Shown: positions 24,092-33,388, counted from the stretch's first letter. The stretch: DNA of 64,000 nt from Lacunisphaera limnophila (GCF_001746835.1 NZ_CP016094.1:558001-622000); one strand, 5' to 3'. The notes: generated from the sequence alone by a model not told the origin. Made by a program: numbers and translations.

Positions 24092-25384
24092 ATGGCCGAT
24101 CTCATCATCCACGGCGGTAAACCCCTCAGCGGCACCATCACGCCGTCAGGCAACAAGAACTCCGTCCTGCCCATCCTCTGCGCGACGCTCCTGACCGACG
24201 CCCGGGTCACGCTCCGCAACGTGCCGCTGATCACCGACGTCGAGAAACTCGTCGCCTTCTTCACCGAGCAGGGCTCCGCCGTCACCTGGGACCGCGCCGC
24301 CGGCACCATGACGCTCGACCACTCGACGTTCGACGCCCGCCGCCTCAACGGCGAACTGCCCGCCGGCATGCGCTCCGCCGTCCTCCTCTTCGCGCCGCTC
24401 CTGCAGCGCATGAAGAAATTCGCGCTCCCCGCCAACGCCAAGGGCTGCTCCCTCGGCATCCGCGAGCTCGATCCCCACCTCGAGATTTTGGAAAAACTCG
24501 GCGCCAAGGTCGCCACGCACCGCGATGACCTGACCCTCACGCTGAAGGGCCGCTTCCAGGGCGCGCGCCACTGGCCCGACTACATGTCGGTCACCGCCAC
24601 CGAGAACTTCGTCATGGCCGCCGTCCTCGCCGAGGGCCAGTCCGTCCTCCTCAACGCCGCCAGCGAGCCCCACGTGCAGGATATGTGCGCCGTCCTCGCC
24701 GCCATGGGCGCCAAGATCGCCGGCCTCGGCACCAGCCAGCTCACCGTCACCGGCGTGGCGAAACTCAAGGGCGGCACGTTCACGATCAACTCCGACCACC
24801 ACGAGATCGTCACCTTCCTCGCCCTCGGCGCCATCACCGGCGGCGAGATCCGCGTCAAAAATTCCCTCCCGCATCACTTCGACCTCATCACCCGCTCCTT
24901 CGCGAAGCTCGGCGTGAAGATCGAGCACGACGGCGACACCGCCATCGTCCGCAAACGGCAGAAGCTCGTCGTCGAGGAGCCCTTCACCTCCAACCTCCTC
25001 CCCAAGATCGAGGCCGCGCCCTGGCCCTATTTTCCCGTCGACCTCCTCCCCTGCATGATCGCCCTCGGCGTCCGCTCGGAAGGGGCGGTCATGTTCTGGA
25101 ACAAGGTCTACGAGGGCGGCTTCACCTGGATGTCGGAGCTCGCCAAGTTCGGCGCTCATGTCGTCGTCAGCGACCCGCACCGCATCACCGTCTTCGGCGC
25201 CAAGCCCCTCCGCCCGTCCACCGTCGAGGCCCCCTACATCATTCGCGCCGCCGTCGCCCTCTACATGGTCGCCGCCAGCATCCCGGGCAAATCCGTGGTG
25301 AAGAACGCCGACACCATCAAGCGCGCCCACCCCAACTTCGTCGAAAACCTCCGCTCCCTCGGCGCCGACGTGGAGTGGAAATGA
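24092..25384 (+). CDS. murA: UDP-N-acetylglucosamine 1-carboxyvinyltransferase-type enzyme (MurA family)
   Basis: First committed step of peptidoglycan synthesis: transfer of enolpyruvate from PEP to UDP-GlcNAc. It has the two-domain EPSP-synthase-like repeat, starting IIHGGKPLSGTITPSGNKNSVLPILCATLL with the conserved Lys-Asn. The catalytic Cys is kept in the loop KGCSLGIRELDPHLEILEKLGAKV, equivalent to GGCxIGxRPxDxH, although the loop's usual Arg-Pro is Arg-Glu. The PEP-binding Arg in RSEGAVMFWNKVYEG is less certain. 430 aa, typical. The loop variation suggests a diverged MurA2-like enzyme, and whether it is the only MurA cannot be told. Followed by ruvB after a long repeat. Confidence 0.85.
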   Translation: MADLIIHGGKPLSGTITPSGNKNSVLPILCATLLTDARVTLRNVPLITDVEKLVAFFTEQGSAVTWDRAAGTMTLDHSTFDARRLNGELPAGMRSAVLLFAPLLQRMKKFALPANAKGCSLGIRELDPHLEILEKLGAKVATHRDDLTLTLKGRFQGARHWPDYMSVTATENFVMAAVLAEGQSVLLNAASEPHVQDMCAVLAAMGAKIAGLGTSQLTVTGVAKLKGGTFTINSDHHEIVTFLALGAITGGEIRVKNSLPHHFDLITRSFAKLGVKIEHDGDTAIVRKRQKLVVEEPFTSNLLPKIEAAPWPYFPVDLLPCMIALGVRSEGAVMFWNKVYEGGFTWMSELAKFGAHVVVSDPHRITVFGAKPLRPSTVEAPYIIRAAVALYMVAASIPGKSVVKNADTIKRAHPNFVENLRSLGADVEWK

Positions 25385-25392
25385 TTCGTGTG

Positions 25393-25462
25393 AACCACAA
25401 AGACCCAGAGGCACAAAGAGTCCGTCTGCCTCGACCCTTTGTGTCTTCGTGCCTTTGTGGTT
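25393..25462. repeat. Inverted repeat AACCACAAAG..CTTTGTGGTT
   Basis: Arms at 25393-25418 and 25437-25462 match at about 20 of 26 positions, including perfect outer AACCACAAAG and inner CACAAAG words. The sequence is AT-richer than its flanks. It fills the gap between murA and ruvB, and could separate them transcriptionally, although no T-run is visible. Confidence 0.7.
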
Positions 25463-25475
25463 AAAAATCTGATTC

Positions 25476-26519
<1,044 letters not shown>

Positions 26520-26577
26520 TCCGGCTCGGATTCTCGCGCTCCTGGTGCTTCTTGCGGCCAATCCTCCGGGTTTCCCC

Positions 26578-27153
26578 ATGAAGCGCTCCGCCCTCAACCA
26601 GATTTGCCGCGAAGCCCAGGCCTGTTTCACGCGGCATCATTGGGCGCTGCCCCCGAGCCCCCACTGGGACGTGACCGACTTCGGCCTCGGCGACTTCGAC
26701 CGTTACGGCCTGGTGCTCGTGAATCTCGCGACCGAACCCGAATACTGCGAGAAGCTCATGTATGCGCGCCGCGGCCAGACCACGCCCTGCCACACCCATG
26801 CCCGCAAGAAAGAGGACATCATCTGCCGCCACGGCGAACTCGGCCTGCGGCTGTGGCCGGCCCGCCCCGATACCACCCAGGCCCAGCCCGTCACCTTCGC
26901 CGTGCCTCTCAACGGCGTTCCCCTATCCGTCCGCGGCGGTGAATTGTTTCCCCTCGCCGCCGGCTCGCGGGTGACGCTCGTGCCCGGCGTGTGGCACGAA
27001 TTCGCGCCGCTCAGCGACGACTGCATCATCGGCGAGGTGTCGACCGCCAACGACGACCAGCACGACAACTTCTTCCTCAACCCCGCCGTCGGCCGTTTTC
27101 CTCGCCTCGAGGAGGACGAGCCCGCTCTTATCCGCCTGCTTTCCGAATCATGA
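26578..27153 (+). CDS. D-lyxose/D-mannose isomerase-like cupin
   Basis: A 191-aa cupin resembling D-lyxose isomerases. The metal site is visible as HTHARKKEDIICRHGE (two His and Glu) and a later His in GVWHEF. The N-terminus (MKRSALNQICREAQACFTRHHWALPPSPHWDVTDFG, in blocks) matches the family. It would interconvert D-lyxose and D-xylulose or mannose and fructose. The stop codon overlaps the start of the next gene (ATGA), so the two are translationally coupled although functionally unrelated. Confidence 0.8.
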   Translation: MKRSALNQICREAQACFTRHHWALPPSPHWDVTDFGLGDFDRYGLVLVNLATEPEYCEKLMYARRGQTTPCHTHARKKEDIICRHGELGLRLWPARPDTTQAQPVTFAVPLNGVPLSVRGGELFPLAAGSRVTLVPGVWHEFAPLSDDCIIGEVSTANDDQHDNFFLNPAVGRFPRLEEDEPALIRLLSES

Positions 27154-27728
27154 ATCCGCTCCGCCTGCTGCTTTGCCTTCTGCTCACCGTCGGTTGCGCG
27201 CTGCGCGCCACACAAATTCGCCTCCACACCGACCTCGGCGTGATCGAGGCCGAGCTCGACGCCGCCCACGCCCCGGCCACCGTCGCCAACTTCCTGAAAT
27301 ACGTCGACGCCGGCCGCTACACCGGCGGGGTTTTCCACCGCACGGTCACGCTCCAGCCCGACAACCAGCCGAACAACACAGTGAAGATCGAGGTCATCCA
27401 AGGCGGCGTGAATCCGGAATATTCTGAAAAAGACTGGCCCGCCCTCGCCCTCGAGCGCACCCGCGACACCGGCCTCTCTCACCTCGACGGCACCCTCTCC
27501 ATGGCCCGCGCCGGCCCCGACACCGCCACCTCGGATTTCTTCATCTGCGTCGGCGCCCAGCCCGAGCTCGACTTCGGCGGCAAACGCAACCCCGATGGCC
27601 AGGGCTTCGCCGCCTTCGGCCGCGTCACGCAAGGCATGGACATCGTGAAGAAAATCCAGACAGCCCCCGCCGACGGCCAGAAACTCACTCCCCCGGTCAA
27701 AATCTTGAAGATCGAGCGTCTGCCCTGA
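27150..27728 (+). CDS. Exported cyclophilin-type peptidyl-prolyl isomerase
   Basis: A periplasmic cyclophilin (192 aa) that speeds proline isomerisation in exported proteins. Signal peptide in residues 1-20 (LLLCLLLTVGCALRA). The fold is recognisable from TDLGVIEAELDAAHAPATVANFLKYVD, GVFHRTV (catalytic Arg), IQGGVNPE, LSMARAGPDTATSDFFICVG and FAAFGRVTQGMDIVKKI. The catalytic Arg-Phe-Gln set is mostly kept. Its ATG overlaps the preceding stop. The Cys in the signal region (TVGCALRA) is near a lipobox position, so it could be a lipoprotein. Confidence 0.88.
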   Translation: MNPLRLLLCLLLTVGCALRATQIRLHTDLGVIEAELDAAHAPATVANFLKYVDAGRYTGGVFHRTVTLQPDNQPNNTVKIEVIQGGVNPEYSEKDWPALALERTRDTGLSHLDGTLSMARAGPDTATSDFFICVGAQPELDFGGKRNPDGQGFAAFGRVTQGMDIVKKIQTAPADGQKLTPPVKILKIERLP

Positions 27729-27779
27729 TTCCGATCCACCACCCGAATCTCCCGAAGGTCGTTTCGATTTGCCTGAAGG

Positions 27780-27804
27780 GGAACCCGGCCTCCTGACGGG
27801 TTGT
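27780..27804 (+). repeat. AACCCGGCCTCC hairpin repeat, copy 2
   Basis: GGAACCCGGCCTCCTGACGGG then TTGT. It shares 12 bases with copy 1 at 18626 and keeps the AACCC/GGGTT pairing. Confidence 0.55.
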
Positions 27805-27817
27805 TCGAGCCATCCCC

Positions 27818-28642
27818 TTACCTGCCCCTCAGCTCGAAGATCGTCACCTCCGGCCGCACGTTGAACCGCACCCGCGTCAGATGCCCGAGCCCGCGGTTGA
27901 TATAAAGCTTCCGGCCTCCGCTCAGCGCAAACTCCCCCGCCGTGTACCGGCGGTTCTTCACCGGCAACAGCGGGGGCGGCAGAAACGGCGGGCGACACTG
28001 CCCGCCGTGCGTATGCCCCGCCAGGATCCACCCGGAAAATCCGTCCCAACCGGATTGATCGCACGCATCGGGATTGTGGCACAACACCAGCGCAGGCGCG
28101 TTCGCTCCGGTCAGCCAGTCCCCGCCATGCGCGCGCCCCGCCCACAAGTCATCCATCCCGCCGATGCGCAAGCCCTGCACCGCGACCGCCGTGTTGCGCA
28201 GGACCACGACGCCCACCTCCGCCAGGATTAGCGCGACGGCGTCGGCCACCTCCCCCTCTCGCCACGCCGCTCCGTAATCGTGGTTCCCCAGCACCGCCAC
28301 CGTGCCACTTCGGCCCCGCGGCAACCGGTCAGCCAGCCGCCGGAACTGCTCCAGCGTCCGCGGGCCCGCATACGAGATGAAGTCCCCCGTGTACGCCACC
28401 AGGTCCGGCCGCAGCCGCGCCACCGTCGCAAACACCCTCACCAGGTAATCATCCGATACCCGGTCCCCCACATGCAGGTCGCTCAACTGGAGCAGCGTGC
28501 GCCCGGCCCACGCCAGCGGCAGGCCGCGTATCGGCATCTGCCGGCGGACATACTCCTCCCACGTCGGTTCGATCCGCCACGAGTAGAGCCCGGCCAGCGC
28601 GGGCACCGCCAGCAGGCCGCAGAATTGCCGACGCGTGATCAC
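27818..28642 (-). CDS. Metallophosphoesterase (YkuE/YaeI-like)
   Basis: A calcineurin-like phosphoesterase with an N-terminal signal or anchor (MITRRQFCGLLAVPALAGLY, with twin-Arg). Motifs: DLHVGDR, AYTGDFISY, GNHDYGAAW, CHNPD and GHTHGGQ cover all five metal-ligand blocks. Members act on UDP-diacylglucosamine-like or phospholipid substrates, or others. 274 aa, and the twin-arginine start suggests Tat-dependent placement in the envelope. It is not obviously linked to the cre genes 40 bases away. Confidence 0.88.
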   Translation of the reverse strand: MITRRQFCGLLAVPALAGLYSWRIEPTWEEYVRRQMPIRGLPLAWAGRTLLQLSDLHVGDRVSDDYLVRVFATVARLRPDLVAYTGDFISYAGPRTLEQFRRLADRLPRGRSGTVAVLGNHDYGAAWREGEVADAVALILAEVGVVVLRNTAVAVQGLRIGGMDDLWAGRAHGGDWLTGANAPALVLCHNPDACDQSGWDGFSGWILAGHTHGGQCRPPFLPPPLLPVKNRRYTAGEFALSGGRKLYINRGLGHLTRVRFNVRPEVTIFELRGR

Positions 28643-28682
28643 GCCGGCTGCAGTAGCCTATTCGAACTCGTGCGCGCTCGGT

Positions 28683-29381
28683 TCATGGGCCGGTCTTGAC
28701 CCCCGCTTCCTGTGCGAACCAATCCACGTGGCGGGTGAAGAACATCACCGCCGCCATCACGACAAACAGCGCGGCCGTCCCTGCGAGCAGCGCATAATCC
28801 TCCATGCGCAACACCACATAGAGCACCCCGTGCTCCGCCGCGAGCAGTGCCGCGATCGAGCCCGCCCGGGCGTAGCTGTGCAGGATCGAAACGCTGTACC
28901 CCACGATGAGCAGCGACGACGCCACCGCCGCCCCGATATAAGCCAGCCCCGGCGTCAGCACCTCGCCGAGGGCCAGCAGCGCCAGGTAGAACAGGCACAG
29001 CGCGCCGCCCACCAGCCCGTAGTGGACCGCGTGCAGCCTCAGCCCGGCCAGAGTCTCGAATAGGAAAAATGCCGCGAACACCAGCGTCAGCACCAGCACG
29101 CTGTGCTTCAACGACCGCTCCACCATCCGGTAACCCTCCGCCGCCGCCACGGCCGGCGTCGGGATCCGCGCCGCTTCTGCCGGCGCGTCCGCCAGCTCGG
29201 CCCGCTGCCGCGTGTGCGCCGCTTCCCGGTTGCCGCTGCGCTCTTGCCTGAGCCCGTTGATCAGGGCCAACGGCACGTGGAGCACGAGCACCAGCACGGC
29301 GATGAAGAGCAGTTTCAGGGTGACGGTATGCCGGCGACGCGGGGTCGGCGGCGGAATCAGGGGCGGCAGGGTGTTTTCCAT
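28683..29381 (-). CDS. creD: CreD family inner-membrane protein, internally shortened
   Basis: CreD is the CreBC-regulated envelope protein. The N-terminal helix (LKLLFIAVLVLVLHVPLALINGLRQERSGNR) and the C-terminal helices (KHSVLVLTLVFAAFFLFETL, LHAVHYGLVGGALCLFYLALLALGE, GVLYVVLRMEDYALLAGT, MFFTRHVDWF) all match CreD by eye. The large periplasmic domain that normally separates them (over 200 residues) is replaced by about 44 residues, giving 232 aa instead of about 450. It is in frame with no sign of decay. A perfect cre-tag lies 23 bases upstream. Confidence 0.85.
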   Translation of the reverse strand: MENTLPPLIPPPTPRRRHTVTLKLLFIAVLVLVLHVPLALINGLRQERSGNREAAHTRQRAELADAPAEAARIPTPAVAAAEGYRMVERSLKHSVLVLTLVFAAFFLFETLAGLRLHAVHYGLVGGALCLFYLALLALGEVLTPGLAYIGAAVASSLLIVGYSVSILHSYARAGSIAALLAAEHGVLYVVLRMEDYALLAGTAALFVVMAAVMFFTRHVDWFAQEAGVKTGP

Positions 29382-29403
29382 GCCCCCACCCTGCCAGACT
29401 CCC

Positions 29404-29419
29404 GTGAAGTCCGTGTGAA
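29404..29419 (-). promoter_or_regulatory. Perfect cre-tag (CreB operator) upstream of creD
   Basis: On the minus strand TTCACACGGACTTCAC, which equals the CreB/BlrA binding consensus TTCAC-N6-TTCAC. It sits 23 bases upstream of the creD start, and creB itself is encoded 2.1 kb upstream. I found no second copy by eye in this window. Confidence 0.85.
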
Positions 29420-29456
29420 GGCCCGATGAATTCGGGGCTAAATCCCCCAGATCAAG

Positions 29457-29493
29457 CCGGGTGAAGCGCCTTGCCCCCAAGGCGCTGGCCCGG
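29457..29493. repeat. CGCCTTGCCCCCAAGGCG repeat, copy 1
   Basis: Stem AGCGCCTT ccccc-type loop AAGGCGCT, flanked by CCGGGTG and GGCCCGG. Copy 2 is at 44893-44930. It lies between creD and the SYLF gene. Confidence 0.65.
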
Positions 29494-29516
29494 GGCATTT
29501 CCCCGCCGGCCTTGCC

Positions 29517-30098
29517 TCAGTTCAGATCCTTGTCCTGCCAGTATTTCGTGCCTTGCAGCGTCGCCTGCAGGGCGAGGCCGTTCTTCGTGATCTGATAAAC
29601 CTCCACGCCCTCGACAATATTTCCGGCTCCGGCGGCGGCGCCGCCTTTCTCGCCGGACTTGGCGGCGGCGTCCGCCTGGCCGCTGAAATCCCAGCCCTTC
29701 TCCACGAAGGCCGTGAGCTTCGCCTTGTCGTTGAACACAAACACCGCGCGAAAATCCTTCACGCCCAGCCCGATCCCGATGCCGGCCGACCCCATCTTCA
29801 TGAAGGTCTCCGTATCCTTGATCCGGCCCTTTGCCACCACCACGCCATGCCCTCCGGCGAAACTGGCGAACACGAGGTTCACCCCGACATTCGAAAACAC
29901 CGCATAGCCGGCCGCTTTCTTGATCTTCGCCTTGGTCCCGGGATTCAGCGCGTACAGCTCCTTGAGGACCTCGTCCCGGGTCTCCCGGATCTTGGCCCGC
30001 TGCTCGTCGGGCGAGTCTTTCGCGATCGCCAAGGGACCGGAGATCAGGAGTCCACACAGCAACCCGACACGAAGGAGGAAAGGCAGGAGCGTTTTCAT
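29517..30098 (-). CDS. Exported SYLF (YSC84-like) domain protein
   Basis: A 193-aa protein with a signal peptide (residues 1-26, FLLRVGLLCGLLISGPLAIA) and a SYLF/YSC84 domain that binds lipids: AKIKKAAGYAVFSNVGVNLVFASFAGG, HGVVVAKGRIKDTETFMKMGSAGIGIGLGVKDFRAVFVF. A Gly/Ala linker (AAAKSGEKGGAAAGAG) precedes the last strand segment. It lies between creD and creC on one strand, so it may be part of the cre module. An envelope role fits. Start at 30098. Confidence 0.8.
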   Translation of the reverse strand: MKTLLPFLLRVGLLCGLLISGPLAIAKDSPDEQRAKIRETRDEVLKELYALNPGTKAKIKKAAGYAVFSNVGVNLVFASFAGGHGVVVAKGRIKDTETFMKMGSAGIGIGLGVKDFRAVFVFNDKAKLTAFVEKGWDFSGQADAAAKSGEKGGAAAGAGNIVEGVEVYQITKNGLALQATLQGTKYWQDKDLN

Positions 30099-30158
30099 GG
30101 GAGTGCCGCCCAGTTTGCGCGCCGGGCCCCGCGCGGCAATCCACAAACCGGCGCCGGT

Positions 30159-31523
30159 TCAGGCCGCCGGCAATTCCAGGCTCGCCCGAGCCCCACCCTC
30201 CGGCCGGTTCTCGAGCCCGGCCTCGCCGCCATGCAGGTGCGCGATCTCCCGGACCAGGGCCAGCCCGAGGCCGGTGCTCTTCCGTTCGGTTCCCGGACGC
30301 GGCAGCGAGTAGAAACGCTCGAACACCCGCGCCTGCGCAAAATCCGGCACCCCGGGCCCCTGGTCCTCGACCGTGAACAACACCCGGCCCGCCTCGCCGC
30401 GCGCCGCCAGCGTCACGGCGCCGCCGGACGGGGAAAAATCGAGCGCGTTCTGCAACAGGTTCACCAGCGCCTCCCGCAACAACACGGCCTCACCGCGCAC
30501 CTGGGCCCCCTCGCCCCCGTGCACCGACACGCGGATCCCCCGGGGCTCCCCCGCCGACCGCACCGTGTCCGCCGCCGCCCGCATGAGCCCCTCGACCGGC
30601 AGCATTTCCACCTGGCGCAGCTGCTTGCGTGCCTCAAGCGAGGACAGTTCCAGCAGGCGATCGATGATCCGCTGGATGCGGGCGGACTCCGTGCGAATGT
30701 TGGCCAGAAATTTCTGCCGCTGCTCGACCGGCATCGTTTCATCCAGCAATTCGGCGGCGCCCCGGATGGCGGACAACGGCGCCTTCACCTCGTGTGCCAG
30801 CGTCTGCGTGTACCGCTCGACATGCTGCCGCCCCTCCAGCGCCTCGCGCATCTCCTCGAAAGCCCGGCCCAGTTCGGCGATCTCCCGCGCCCGCGAAACG
30901 GGCGGGGCCGCGGGCCGGCCGTCGCGCACGCGGTGTGCGTAATCGGTCAGTTTTTCCAGGGACCGGGTCAGCCGCGCGGCAATCCACCACCCCAGCACCA
31001 CCATCACCCCCGCGATCGCCCCGATCAACGCGACGAGCCGCCAGCGCGCCGCGCGCACGCCCTCCTCCACGGCCGCGAGCGGCCGGCCGACCCCGACCCA
31101 CCCCAGATGCTCTCCTGCCGCCAGCACCCGCGCCACCACCCGGAGTTCCCCCTCGACCACCGCGACGTTCGAAACCGTGTAACCTTCGGAGGCGTTGTAG
31201 CCACCGCCGCGCATCGGCCACTGGTAGACTTGGTTCAGATCCTTGTCCGCGGAGTCGAAGATCACCTTTCCCTCCCGGTCGCAGGCAAACACCCGCAGCA
31301 GGTCCGTCTGCTTCGGGAGGGTCGCGAGTTTCGCCGTCCAGTCCTCCCCATCCGTCGCCGGCGCGGCAAATGCTGCCATGTAGGCCGCCGTGTCACCGAG
31401 CGTGCGGCGCATCGACTCGACATAGCGCAGCCGCACATCCCGCAACACCAACCCCGTTACCGCCACAAGCCCGAGCGCCGAGGCGCCCACATACACGACG
31501 AAGATGGCCGTGCGGATTCTCAT
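30159..31523 (-). CDS. creC: Sensor histidine kinase CreC
   Basis: A membrane kinase (454 aa) with TM1 near residues 7-26, a periplasmic Cache-like domain, TM2 near 163-182, a HAMP stretch and the kinase core. It resembles E. coli CreC closely by eye: CDREGKVIFDSADKDLNQ, GRPLAAVEEGVRAARWRLVALIGAI, YTQTLAHEVKAPLSAIRGAAELL (His244), NLLQNALDFSPSGG, ARVFERFYSLPRPG, STGLGLALVREIAHLHGG. It responds to an unknown envelope or metabolic signal and phosphorylates CreB. ATGA overlap with creB. Confidence 0.9.
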   Translation of the reverse strand: MRIRTAIFVVYVGASALGLVAVTGLVLRDVRLRYVESMRRTLGDTAAYMAAFAAPATDGEDWTAKLATLPKQTDLLRVFACDREGKVIFDSADKDLNQVYQWPMRGGGYNASEGYTVSNVAVVEGELRVVARVLAAGEHLGWVGVGRPLAAVEEGVRAARWRLVALIGAIAGVMVVLGWWIAARLTRSLEKLTDYAHRVRDGRPAAPPVSRAREIAELGRAFEEMREALEGRQHVERYTQTLAHEVKAPLSAIRGAAELLDETMPVEQRQKFLANIRTESARIQRIIDRLLELSSLEARKQLRQVEMLPVEGLMRAAADTVRSAGEPRGIRVSVHGGEGAQVRGEAVLLREALVNLLQNALDFSPSGGAVTLAARGEAGRVLFTVEDQGPGVPDFAQARVFERFYSLPRPGTERKSTGLGLALVREIAHLHGGEAGLENRPEGGARASLELPAA

Positions 31524-32215
31524 TGCTCCCGCAGCGCGTAGCCCAGCCCGCGGTGCGTCACGATCGGATCCGCCTCCGGCGCCACCTCCCGCAGCTTGGC
31601 GCGGAGGGTCTTGATGTGCGCATCCACCGTGCGATCCAGGGCGGAGCCCGGGTCGTCCCACGCCGCGACCATCAGCTGGTCGCGGCTGAAGACCCGGCCG
31701 GGCGCGGCGAGCAACGCGCCCAGCAGCCGGTATTCGTTGCGCGTGAGGTCGAGCGCCTGCCCGTGAAAACTAATGCGGCACCGGCCCTCGTCATGGGACC
31801 AGCCCGTCGCCGCCGCGGCCACCGGCGGCGCGGCCCCGCTCGTACCCGCGCGGCGCAGGATCGCCCGCACCCGCGCCGTCAGCTCCCGCGGGCTGAAGGG
31901 TTTCGCCAGGTAATCATCCGCCCCCAGCTCCAGGCCCACGATGCGGTCAACCTCGTTGCTCCGCGCGGTCAGAAAAATGATTGGCGGTGCCCCCTGCTTC
32001 TGCAGCTCCCGGCACACGTCGAAGCCGCTCATGTCCGGCAGCCCCACATCGAGCACCACCAGCGCCACCGGCTGCTGCCGCACCCACGTCAGCGCCTCCC
32101 GCCCGCTGGTTTTCCAAATCGGGTGGAAACCCTCCGTCTGCAGTGCATAGACGATGGTCTCGGCGATCGCCGCCTCATCCTCCACCACGAGCACGGTCTG
32201 ACGGGTTGCGGACAT
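31520..32215 (-). CDS. creB: Response regulator CreB
   Basis: OmpR-type regulator, 231 aa. The receiver has VVEDEAAIAETIVYALQTEGF, phospho-acceptor VVLDVGLPDMSGFDVCRE (Asp56) and Lys105 in AKPFSPREL, all matching CreB (DVGLPDISGF, PFSPRE). The winged helix is at the C-terminus (DRTVDAHIKTLRAKLR, THRGLGYALREQ). It should bind the cre-tag at 29404 and activate creD. It is co-transcribed with creC and precedes it. Confidence 0.92.
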   Translation of the reverse strand: MSATRQTVLVVEDEAAIAETIVYALQTEGFHPIWKTSGREALTWVRQQPVALVVLDVGLPDMSGFDVCRELQKQGAPPIIFLTARSNEVDRIVGLELGADDYLAKPFSPRELTARVRAILRRAGTSGAAPPVAAAATGWSHDEGRCRISFHGQALDLTRNEYRLLGALLAAPGRVFSRDQLMVAAWDDPGSALDRTVDAHIKTLRAKLREVAPEADPIVTHRGLGYALREQ

Positions 32216-32294
32216 GTCCCTTGCTTGTGCCGGGCGCCCCCGGCGCTGACAAGCCGGCTCTGCACCCGATCCGTCGCGCCGCCCGCCGGCCCGC

Positions 32295-32564
32295 TCAGCT
32301 CGTCACGGCCACGAGGTCCAGTTCCGGCTCCCGCTCCATCACGGTCTGCCACGCTCCGGCCAGTTGCCAGAGCGGGCGAATTTCATTCAGAAAGAGCGCG
32401 TGCAATCCCACGGCCACCTGCACCGGGCCCATGCACTTAAGCCACAGGGCCTGCGTGCTGTCGCCCGTCAGACCGTTGGGCGCAAAGACCTGCGGCCAAA
32501 GCTCCGGCAACAAAAACAGGGTCACTCCCAGCAGCAGGAAGGCGAAGGCGTTGGCGGTGTTCAT
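32295..32564 (-). CDS. Small hypothetical membrane protein, 89 aa
   Basis: Two hydrophobic stretches (AFAFLLLGVTLFLLPELWP and MGPVQVAVGLHALFLN) suggest two membrane passes. The family is unknown to me. The start at 32564 (MNTANAF) is chosen; an ATG 9 bases upstream is also possible. The C-terminus is short and acidic. It lies 79 bases downstream of creB's start in the opposite sense of transcription continuity, that is on the same strand and upstream of creB, so co-transcription with creBC cannot be excluded. Confidence 0.6.
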   Translation of the reverse strand: MNTANAFAFLLLGVTLFLLPELWPQVFAPNGLTGDSTQALWLKCMGPVQVAVGLHALFLNEIRPLWQLAGAWQTVMEREPELDLVAVTS

Positions 32565-32677
32565 GCCCCCCATGGACCCGGTGTTCCCCGCCGGGTGCCG
32601 GTCCCGGTTTTTTATTTCAGCAAGCGGGGCCCGCCGCGGAACATTCCCCGCTCGTTGTCACCGACCGGCCTCGGGGT

Positions 32678-33388
32678 TTATACGTCCCCGCGTTGGGGAC
32701 GGAGCACGATCTCCTCCAGCACCGTGCGGCGGCTGAGCCGGTGGGCGTCGACGATCGCCTGCGCGATGTCCTCGGCCGGCATGATGCGTTCCGGCTTCAC
32801 GCCGCTCTGCGCCCAAGAGGGCGACCACGTCGCCCCCGGGTGCACGCAACACACGCGGATGCCCTGCTCCTTGGTCTCCGCCCGCAACACCTGGGCCAGG
32901 CCCGTGACGCCAAACTTCGCCGCGCAATAGGCCGCCGCATTCGGGTAGGCCCCGAGCCCGGCGATCGAGCTCATGAAGAAGATATCGCCCTGCCGGCGCT
33001 GCACCATCACCGGCAGGAATGCCTGCGTCACCAGAAACGCACTGCGCAAATTCACCGCGATCATGCGGTCAAACGCCTCCAGCGTCGTCTCCGCAAAGGG
33101 CGCCATGGCAAACGCCCCGGCGTTGTTGACCAGCACATCCACCGCCTTGAACCGGCGCCGGACCGCGGCGGCCATGAGGGTGACCGACGCCTCGTTGCTG
33201 ACATCACACTCGAAGGCCTCGGCCTTGGCGCCCGCTTTCTGACAGGCCTGCGCCACGCGCTGCAGGTTCTTCACGTTCCGCGCCACCAGCACCAGCCGCA
33301 CCCCGCGGATTTGCCGGGCAAAGGCCAGGGCCACGGCCTCACCGATTCCCTGTGAAGCACCACTAATAAGCACGATGGGAGCACGCAT
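32678..33388 (-). CDS. Short-chain dehydrogenase/reductase
   Basis: A classical SDR, 236 aa. Cofactor motif SGASQGIGEAVALAFA, structural NNAGAFAM, catalytic Ser in FFMSSIAGLG, and YCAAKFG (Tyr/Lys). The cofactor loop after the second strand (VLVARNVKNLQ) suggests NADP(H). Start at 33388. The substrate is unknown and no pathway genes adjoin. It is divergent from the porin gene. Confidence 0.9.
   Translation of the reverse strand: MRAPIVLISGASQGIGEAVALAFARQIRGVRLVLVARNVKNLQRVAQACQKAGAKAEAFECDVSNEASVTLMAAAVRRRFKAVDVLVNNAGAFAMAPFAETTLEAFDRMIAVNLRSAFLVTQAFLPVMVQRRQGDIFFMSSIAGLGAYPNAAAYCAAKFGVTGLAQVLRAETKEQGIRVCCVHPGATWSPSWAQSGVKPERIMPAEDIAQAIVDAHRLSRRTVLEEIVLRPQRGDV

Noticed and set aside
32684-32700. 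GTCCCC..GGGGAC hairpin as a terminator
   Set aside because: It lies within the end of the SDR coding sequence and has no T-run.
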